Assembly (NCBI RefSeq): GCF_005405085.1
Contig: NZ_BJDJ01000004.1
Location: 1-64,000, forward strand
DNA: 64,000 nt
Reading direction: 5' to 3'
Origin: Lactiplantibacillus daowaiensis
GTDB lineage: Bacteria > Bacillota > Bacilli > Lactobacillales > Lactobacillaceae
Part shown: piece after piece, positions 58,409 through 64,000 of the stretch
Layout: the number at the start of each line of letters is the position of its first letter
How positions within the stretch are numbered: the first letter of the stretch is position 1
Position numbers and translations under genes: made by a program
Notes under the pieces: generated by a model
Told to the model about the DNA's origin: nothing
The model's database searches: none
Seen by the model: the letters and a program-made list of their open reading frames with translations, nothing else

Positions 58409-58948
58409 TTAATCGACTTTAGGCGCTTGATCCCAGTGTTTGGCAATAAAATCTGCCCGGCCACCGGCTTCTTGGGCCGCAAAAACAACGGGATTATTTT
58501 TATAAAACCGTTGGTGTTCGGCTTCGGCCGGATAAAATGGCTTAACATCTTCAATCGTCGTCACAATCGGTTGATCGAACAACTCCGCTGCTTGTAGTTT
58601 TGCCTTAGATGCTTCGGCAAGTTGCCGTTGAACCGGACTATTGACAAAAATCACCGGCCGATAATTATCGCCACGATCTTGAAATTGCCCCATTGCATCG
58701 GTTGGATCCGTTTGGTGCCAATAAATTTCAAGTAACGCCGCGTAACTGATTTGACTAGGATCATACGTAATTTTAACGGCTTCGGTATGACCAGTCACAT
58801 GGGCTTTCACTTGTTCATAAGTTGGGTTGACGGTATGCCCGCCAGTAAAGCCGGAGACGACACTAACAATGCCTGGTTGACGATCGAATGGTTGGACCAT
58901 GCACCAAAAGCAACCGCCAGCAAAAATGGCTGTTTCAGTAGTTGACAT
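58409..58948 (-). CDS. msrA: peptide methionine-(S)-sulfoxide reductase MsrA
   Basis: 179 residues. It repairs oxidised methionine. The catalytic motif [11 protein letters not shown] is at residues 11-21 (canonical GCFWC), followed by [15 protein letters not shown] and the [11 protein letters not shown] block. The usual C-terminal resolving Cys pair is not seen; the second Cys of GCFWC may resolve. Ribosome site GGAGG. No msrB is adjacent. Confidence 0.96.
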   Translation of the reverse strand: MSTTETAIFAGGCFWCMVQPFDRQPGIVSVVSGFTGGHTVNPTYEQVKAHVTGHTEAVKITYDPSQISYAALLEIYWHQTDPTDAMGQFQDRGDNYRPVIFVNSPVQRQLAEASKAKLQAAELFDQPIVTTIEDVKPFYPAEAEHQRFYKNNPVVFAAQEAGGRADFIAKHWDQAPKVD

Positions 58949-58992
58949 TAAGATTCCTCCAATTAAATTTTAATATAAACCTAACACTAACC

Positions 58993-59033
58993 AAAAAGAA
59001 CGTCCAGTCTCATCGATTGGACGTTCTTTTAGT
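58993..59033 (-). terminator. intrinsic terminator of hisS-aspS
   Basis: A perfect stem aagaacgtcca/tggacgttctt (58996-59030) is followed on the minus strand by TTTTTGG. It lies ten bases after the aspS stop. Confidence 0.92.
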
Positions 59034-59040
59034 TCGTTAA

Positions 59041-60837
59041 TTAAGCTTCTGGTTCATCAGTTGTATCGGTCCGATTGATCAATAAATCTAAATCGGCCAA
59101 TTGTTGGTCAGAAACTTCAGCTGGCGCATTGGTCATTGGTTCGGAAGCCTTGGAGTTCTTAGGGAACGCGATGACTTCACGAATGTTGTCATTACCAGAT
59201 AACAACATCGCAAACCGGTCTAACCCAATCGCTAAACCACCATGAGGTGGGAAGCCCATATCTAAAGCATCTAATAAGAAGCCAAATTGTTCTTGGGCCC
59301 GTTCTTTCGTAAAGTTCAAAGCTTTGAACATCTTTTCTTGCACGTCGCGAGTGTGGATCCGGATTGAACCGCCCCCTAATTCGTAACCGTTCAAGACGAT
59401 ATCATAAGATTGTGCATGAGCCTTATGCGGGTCTTCACCATCATTTAAGTAGTGGAGATCTTCTTCATTTGGCATCGTGAATGGATGATGCGCTGGGACC
59501 CAGCGTTCAATCCCTTCATCATATTCAAATAATGGCCAATCAACAACCCAAAGATAAGCATATTGGTTATCATCAATGAGATCGAGTTCTTTAGCGATGG
59601 CTTTACGCAAATAACCTAAGGTGTCAGAAACGACCTTAAAGTTGTCCGCTGCAAATAAAAGCAAGTCGCCTGGTTTGGCATCGGCAGCTTTGGTAATGGC
59701 TTCAAAATCAGCTTCATCCTTAAAGAACTTCGCAATTGGCCCACTGAAACCATCATCAGTGACCTTCATCCAAGCCAAGCCCTTAGCGCCGAAGCGTTCA
59801 ACATAACTGCCATACGCATCGATGGCTTTACGTGAATACTTGTCAGCCCCGCCAGGAACTGCGATAGCTTTCACAAAACCGCCATTTTTAACGGCGCCAC
59901 TAAAGACTTTAAAGTCAGTATCTGCGACGACTGCCGACATATCCTTTAATTCCATGCCAAACCGAACATCCGGCTTGTCAGAACCAAACCGATTCATCGC
60001 GTCTTGCCAAGTAATCCGCTTGAATGGGGTCGTCACATCAATGCCTTTGACATCATGCATGACCTTTTTAATCAAACCTTCTGTATAGCTTTGAATTTCT
60101 TCAGCGCTCAAGAAAGAGGTTTCCATATCGATTTGGGTAAATTCAGGTTGACGGTCACCCCGTAAATCTTCATCCCGGAAACAACGGGCAATTTGGTAAT
60201 AACGATCAAAGCCCGCACCCATCAACAATTGTTTAAACAATTGTGGTGATTGTGGTAACGCGTAAAAGTGACCTTGATAAACCCGTGAAGGAACCAAGTA
60301 ATCACGCGCCCCTTCAGGCGTTGACTTAGTCAAGAATGGCGTTTCGATATCGTAGAACCCATTAGCATCAAAGTAGCTGTGGACGGCTTGCGTGATGCCA
60401 TTACGAATCTTCAACCCGCGTTGCATCTCTGGCCGCCGCAAGTCTAAGTAACGGTACTTCAAACGTAATTCATCAGAAACGTTGATGTTATCTTGAATAT
60501 AAAATGGTGGTGTCTTGGCTTTATTCAAGATTTTAGCATCATGAATTTCAACTTCGACCTTACCAGTCTTCATATTGGGATTGATGGCATCACCATGACG
60601 GTTAACCACTTTTCCTTGAACTTCAATAACGTATTCGCTACGTAATTGATCAGCAACATCTAAAGCTGCTTGTGAGAATTCTTGACTAAACACTAATTGA
60701 ACAATGCCTTCACGGTCCCGGAGGTCAATAAAAATCAAGCTCCCAAGGTCCCGGCGCTTTTGCACCCAACCTTGTAAGACCACATCTTGGCCTAAATAAT
60801 CTTCGTTAACTAAGCCCGCATAAGTGGTTCGTTTCAT
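59041..60837 (-). CDS. aspS: aspartate-tRNA ligase
   Basis: 598 residues from ATG 60837 (AAGGAGG eleven bases upstream). Class II synthetase: N-terminal OB anticodon domain ([26 protein letters not shown] in parts), motif 2 [18 protein letters not shown], a bacterial GAD insert (about 295-420) and motif 3 [15 protein letters not shown]. Twenty-one bases after hisS, so both are read from the hisS T-box. Whether it also misacylates tRNA-Asn cannot be told by eye. Confidence 0.98.
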   Translation of the reverse strand: MKRTTYAGLVNEDYLGQDVVLQGWVQKRRDLGSLIFIDLRDREGIVQLVFSQEFSQAALDVADQLRSEYVIEVQGKVVNRHGDAINPNMKTGKVEVEIHDAKILNKAKTPPFYIQDNINVSDELRLKYRYLDLRRPEMQRGLKIRNGITQAVHSYFDANGFYDIETPFLTKSTPEGARDYLVPSRVYQGHFYALPQSPQLFKQLLMGAGFDRYYQIARCFRDEDLRGDRQPEFTQIDMETSFLSAEEIQSYTEGLIKKVMHDVKGIDVTTPFKRITWQDAMNRFGSDKPDVRFGMELKDMSAVVADTDFKVFSGAVKNGGFVKAIAVPGGADKYSRKAIDAYGSYVERFGAKGLAWMKVTDDGFSGPIAKFFKDEADFEAITKAADAKPGDLLLFAADNFKVVSDTLGYLRKAIAKELDLIDDNQYAYLWVVDWPLFEYDEGIERWVPAHHPFTMPNEEDLHYLNDGEDPHKAHAQSYDIVLNGYELGGGSIRIHTRDVQEKMFKALNFTKERAQEQFGFLLDALDMGFPPHGGLAIGLDRFAMLLSGNDNIREVIAFPKNSKASEPMTNAPAEVSDQQLADLDLLINRTDTTDEPEA

Positions 60838-60858
60838 AAATCGCAATTCCTCCTTAAA

Positions 60859-62142
60859 TTATTGTTTGGCTAAAACAGCCGCAACATCTGCAAAAACAGC
60901 TGCCATCTCAACTTGCGTTTCTTCACCAGTTGCCATGGACTTCAAGTTCACAACGCCATTTTCGATTTCACTGTCACCAACTGTCATCGTGTATTGGGCA
61001 TGTAGCCGGTCAGCACTCTTGAATTGCGCTTTAGGTTTCCGATTCAAGTAATCCCGTTCGGCAGTTAGTCCGGCACCACGGACAGCTTGAACCAACTTCA
61101 AAGTGGTGGCATTCGCCGCGTCGCCAATTCCAACCACATAGACGTCTAATTGATCATCAACTGGGAAAGCAATCTTTTCCGCATCCATCAACACTAAAAG
61201 TCGTTCGACACCAAGGCCAAAACCGACCCCTGACGTTTCTGGGCCGCCTAATTCTTTAACTAATCCATTATAACGACCACCGGCACAAATGGTAGTATAC
61301 CCTTGACCAAGTGATTTCGAGTTAGTCATAATTTCAAAAATCGTGTGGTTATAATAATCCAACCCACGCACCATCGTCGCATCGATTTCAAATGGAATTT
61401 CTAACGCTGTCAATAACGCTTTGGCTTCTTCAAAATGCGCTTTGGCTTCTGGCGTTAAGTAATCCAAAATTGAAGGGGCATCGACCACAAACTTTTGGTC
61501 TTCCGGCGCCTTACTATCTAAGACCCGCAATGGATTTTTGTGCAGACGCGCTTTCGAATCATCGCTCAATTCTTCAAAGTGTGGTTCCAAATAATCGATC
61601 AACGCTTGGCGGTAATCATCACGCGTTTGTTGATCGCCTAAGGTATTGATCACTAACTTCAAATCGTTTAGACCGAACTTTTTGAGTAAGTTATACCCCA
61701 TTGCAATAACTTCAACGTCTAATGCCGCACTTTCACTACCGAAGGCTTCCACCCCAAGTTGATGAAATTCCCGTAACCGACCTGATTGTGGCCGTTCATA
61801 ACGGAACATTGGTCCCATGTAGTAAACTTTGTAGGGCTTTAAGACTTGTGGCCCATATAATTTGTTTTCAACAAAGGCCCGTACAACGCCGGCTGTTCCT
61901 TCTGGCCGTAACGTCACGTGCCGGTCACCTTTATCATGGAAATCATACATTTCCTTAGTGACAATATCTGAAGTATCCCCAGCAGAACGGGAGAAAACTT
62001 CAAAATTTTCAAACATCGGTGTGCGGATTTCTTTAAATTGATACGTTTTAAAGACATCGCGCGCTGTTTTTTCAACATATTGCCATTTTTCACTTTCACC
62101 AGGCAAAATGTCAGCCGTACCTTTTGGCCGTTGATATCTCAT
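60859..62142 (-). CDS. hisS: histidine-tRNA ligase
   Basis: 427 residues from ATG 62142 (AAGGAGG eight bases upstream). Class II synthetase. Motif 1 includes [14 protein letters not shown], motif 2 [20 protein letters not shown], the His-specific loop [12 protein letters not shown], and motif 3 [15 protein letters not shown]. The C-terminal anticodon domain follows from about residue 325. First gene of the hisS-aspS operon. Confidence 0.98.
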   Translation of the reverse strand: MRYQRPKGTADILPGESEKWQYVEKTARDVFKTYQFKEIRTPMFENFEVFSRSAGDTSDIVTKEMYDFHDKGDRHVTLRPEGTAGVVRAFVENKLYGPQVLKPYKVYYMGPMFRYERPQSGRLREFHQLGVEAFGSESAALDVEVIAMGYNLLKKFGLNDLKLVINTLGDQQTRDDYRQALIDYLEPHFEELSDDSKARLHKNPLRVLDSKAPEDQKFVVDAPSILDYLTPEAKAHFEEAKALLTALEIPFEIDATMVRGLDYYNHTIFEIMTNSKSLGQGYTTICAGGRYNGLVKELGGPETSGVGFGLGVERLLVLMDAEKIAFPVDDQLDVYVVGIGDAANATTLKLVQAVRGAGLTAERDYLNRKPKAQFKSADRLHAQYTMTVGDSEIENGVVNLKSMATGEETQVEMAAVFADVAAVLAKQ

Positions 62143-62171
62143 CTTTAGTTCCTCCTTCAAATTAAATCGAC

Positions 62172-62385
62172 AAAAAAAGCGCCCCTGAATCTAATTCAAG
62201 GGCGCAAATTTGCGCGGTACCACCTTTATGAGCACTAACTGATAACGTCTGTGTTACACAGGCGGAACTTTTCGTTCACCTCAAAAGCGTCTCCTCATTG
62301 CTCGTAATCCGGTATCTCAGCCCCACCGGTCTCTGGTTAAAACGTTGCACAATGCTCTTACTTTCTCTGCGGTCGATTTATTAAC
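62172..62385 (-). promoter_or_regulatory. T-box riboswitch of hisS-aspS (specifier reads GAC)
   Basis: The antiterminator core AGGTGGTACCGCGC (62212-62225) is followed by a terminator gcgcccttgaat/attcaggggcgc (62179-62205) with seven T. Aligned on the glycine T-box of this window, the specifier position (62289-62291) reads GAC, an aspartate codon, in GAGGAGACGCTTTTG; no His codon is at that place. Confidence 0.92.
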
Positions 62386-62528
62386 TTATGATTAAAGTTA
62401 CACGACTCAGTTGGAAAAGTCAACTGTGCACAGTAGAATTATTACCGATGTCGCTAACTTTAACCTTAACTTTTGGTATACTGGTTGAGTGACAGTTTAC
62501 ATAAATCAATTCTTAGTTGGTGAAACCC

Positions 62529-63377
62529 ATGCAAGTACTCAAACGCTTCTGGCGTCAAATTCTAATTGCGGTCGTCTTCATTGGCTTAGTCGCTGGCTTT
62601 ACGACCATTTTGGCCACGCATAATACGGCGGTCGTGAATATTGCCAATGTCAATATTCGCAAAGGCCCTGGCATGAGCTACGCGGTCACTGATTCAACGA
62701 CTAAAGGCACGAAGGTACACATTATGCGCCGCAAAAATAACTGGTTATATGTTCGTTATGCCGACCATAAGTTTGGTTGGATTGCCAGCTGGCTTGTTAA
62801 TGAAAAAAATAGTCAATTATCAAAAACGACTAAAATATCTGAAGCAACGATCGTGTTAGACCCCGGTCACGGTGGATCAGACTCTGGCGCCCTTTCAAGT
62901 AAAAATAAAATGGAAAAAACGTATACCTTACGCGTGGCTAAAGTCGTGGCCAAACGATTACGAGCGGCTGGAGCACACGTGGTCTTAACCCGTGACAGTG
63001 ACAAATATGTTGGCCTCAGTGCCCGACCAGCTTTAGCAAACAAGTTACATGCCGATGCGTTTATCAGTTTCCATTTTGATAGTTCGCCAGAAAACAACCA
63101 AGGATCCGGGATTACCACGTATTATTATCATAAATCCACCTCACTGGCACTAGCTAAGTCACTTAGTAGTGATGTTTCGGCCCTACCGATCAAAAACAAG
63201 GGCGTTGAATTTGGCGATTTCTTAGTGATTCGCGATAATTCAGTGCCGGCAGTTTTGATGGAATTAGGCTATATTAATGATGACAGTGACTTTAAGACGA
63301 TCAGTTCAAACAAGTATCCAAATGAAGTTGCCCAGGCCGTCTATGCCGGCTTGTCCAGTTACTTCGCTAATCACTAA
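62529..63377 (+). CDS. N-acetylmuramoyl-L-alanine amidase with SH3b domain
   Basis: 282 residues from ATG 62529 (GGTGAAACCC just upstream). A signal/anchor segment (about 10-32, ILIAVVFIGLVAGFTTIL) leads to one SH3b wall-binding domain (about 35-95, VNIRKGPGMSYAVTD) and an Amidase_3 catalytic domain with LDPGHGGSDSGA (zinc His), the Glu in MEKTYTLRVAK, SFHFDSS and the catalytic Glu in LMELGYINDDSD. It splits peptidoglycan stem peptides from the sugar chain. Divergent from hisS. Confidence 0.95.
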   Translation: MQVLKRFWRQILIAVVFIGLVAGFTTILATHNTAVVNIANVNIRKGPGMSYAVTDSTTKGTKVHIMRRKNNWLYVRYADHKFGWIASWLVNEKNSQLSKTTKISEATIVLDPGHGGSDSGALSSKNKMEKTYTLRVAKVVAKRLRAAGAHVVLTRDSDKYVGLSARPALANKLHADAFISFHFDSSPENNQGSGITTYYYHKSTSLALAKSLSSDVSALPIKNKGVEFGDFLVIRDNSVPAVLMELGYINDDSDFKTISSNKYPNEVAQAVYAGLSSYFANH

Positions 63378-63417
63378 CACAAAACCCGCTGCCATAATTG
63401 GTAGCGGGTTTTGTGTA
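63378..63417 (+). terminator. intrinsic terminator of the amidase gene
   Basis: A long stem acacaaaacccgctgcc/ggtagcgggttttgtgt surrounds a short loop directly after the amidase stop; the descending arm supplies the T-rich part, so it may act in both directions. Confidence 0.85.
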
Positions 63418-63447
63418 ACAACTAATTTAAAAAGAAGATGTTGGTAG

Positions 63448-64000
63448 ATGCAATTAACAACGACCTGGTTGGCACAGTTACCACTAAAATCGATCACCAC
63501 CATGCAACCAGTAACCGGTGGCGATATTAATGCCGCCTTTAAATTAACAAGTGCGGGACATGACTACTTTTTAAAGGTCCAACCGCAACAAACAGCCGCT
63601 TTTTTCGCCCACGAAGTTGACGGTCTAACTCGTCTCAGCCACAGCGTGAAAGTGCCTAAAGTCATCGCCACCGGTACGATTAACGGTGATGGTTACTTAC
63701 TGCAAGCTTGGTCATCTTTGGGCACCGGTCAACAATTCGACTTGGGACAAGCAGTGGCCCAAGTCCACCAACAAACGGCGTCACAATTCGGCTTAGCACA
63801 TAACTTCTTGCTCGGCAAAATTCCTAAATACAATCAATGGCAGACTAGTTGGTCGACCTTTTATACAACACAACGGTTAGATGTATTAGTCAAGTTGGCA
63901 ATACAACAGCAACATTGGTCACCTCAGCGCGAATCGCATTACCAACACCTCCGGCAAATAATCCTGGCTGATACCCATATGCAAACCGTCCAACCGAGTC
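63448..64000 (+). CDS. fructosamine kinase family protein (3' end cut by window)
   Basis: The frame from ATG 63448 is open to the window edge (184 residues). It begins QLTTTWLAQLPLKSI and shows VTGGDINAAFKL, HDYFLKVQPQ (nucleotide-site Lys), FFAHEVDGLTRL, VPKVIATG and NFLLGKIPKYNQW, as in fructosamine-3-kinase-like proteins that phosphorylate glycated lysines or related sugars. The catalytic Asp region lies beyond the edge. Ribosome site is weak. Confidence 0.85.
   Translation, partial: MQLTTTWLAQLPLKSITTMQPVTGGDINAAFKLTSAGHDYFLKVQPQQTAAFFAHEVDGLTRLSHSVKVPKVIATGTINGDGYLLQAWSSLGTGQQFDLGQAVAQVHQQTASQFGLAHNFLLGKIPKYNQWQTSWSTFYTTQRLDVLVKLAIQQQHWSPQRESHYQHLRQIILADTHMQTVQPS

Noticed and set aside
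1-64000. CRISPR array, insertion sequence, rRNA or tRNA genes
   Set aside because: No regularly spaced repeats, no transposase-like frame with terminal repeats, and no cloverleaf-like or rRNA sequence were noticed on either strand.

Overview
The window is a chromosomal core segment of a low-to-mid GC Firmicute of the family Lactobacillaceae, probably close to Lactiplantibacillus; species cannot be set from sequence alone. The evidence is a 316-residue ThyA of the Lactobacillus casei type, the hisS-aspS and glyQ-glyS operons each behind a T-box, a CtsR box before clpB, an FMN riboswitch before ribU, and Firmicute-type neighbourhoods (cmk-rpsA-der-hup, xerD-ribT-scpA-scpB-rluB, dnaG-rpoD-trmK-nif3, phoH-ybeY-dgkA-era-recO). 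Almost every gene is on the minus strand. The plus-strand exceptions are a polysaccharide ligase/polymerase-like gene at 39.8 kb, the PEP synthase regulator at 52.3 kb, and the amidase and fructosamine-kinase-like genes at the right end.

Layout from left to right: 0.2-1.3 kb holds an unrecognised gene split by a frameshift at a run of seven A. 1.3-5.7 kb holds cell-envelope and lipid-related genes (CtpA protease, YozE, YpmS, GDSL hydrolase, DegV). 5.7-11.8 kb holds folate/thymidylate synthesis (dfrA, thyA), an ABC-F ATPase, an unknown gene, cca and dapB. 12-21.5 kb holds a HAD phosphatase, a TPR protein, HU, Der, ribosomal protein S1, Cmk, a LysM protein, RecQ and its YpbB-like partner. 21.6-26.8 kb holds riboswitch-controlled ribU and the chromosome segregation/ribosome maturation operon. 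26.8-33.7 kb holds a DUF441 membrane protein, pyk, pfkA and dnaE. 33.8-39.5 kb holds clpB, pepT, a Nif3-like gene and trmK. 41-47.3 kb holds rpoD, dnaG, glyS and glyQ. 47.6-52 kb holds recO, era, dgkA, ybeY, phoH, yqeY and rpsU. 53-57.3 kb holds nfo and a wall teichoic acid group (TagF-like, TagG-like, TagB-like). 57.4-62.1 kb holds YitT-like, msrA, aspS and hisS. The right end holds a cell-wall amidase and a truncated fructosamine-kinase-like gene.

The genes mainly serve replication, translation, glycolysis and cell-wall upkeep. Control elements readable from sequence include two T-boxes (glycine GGC; an apparent aspartate GAC specifier before hisS-aspS), one FMN riboswitch, a CtsR operator followed by an intrinsic-terminator hairpin in the clpB leader, two catabolite-response-like sites, and many intrinsic terminators.

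I found no CRISPR array, insertion sequence, prophage, rRNA or tRNA gene, and no convincing wholly new system. The best leads are the frameshifted orphan gene with its strong cre-overlapped promoter, the clpB leader hairpin, a T-box-like relic before the DUF441 gene, the orphan ligase-like gene between rpoD and trmK, and a palindromic intergenic repeat near 12 kb.
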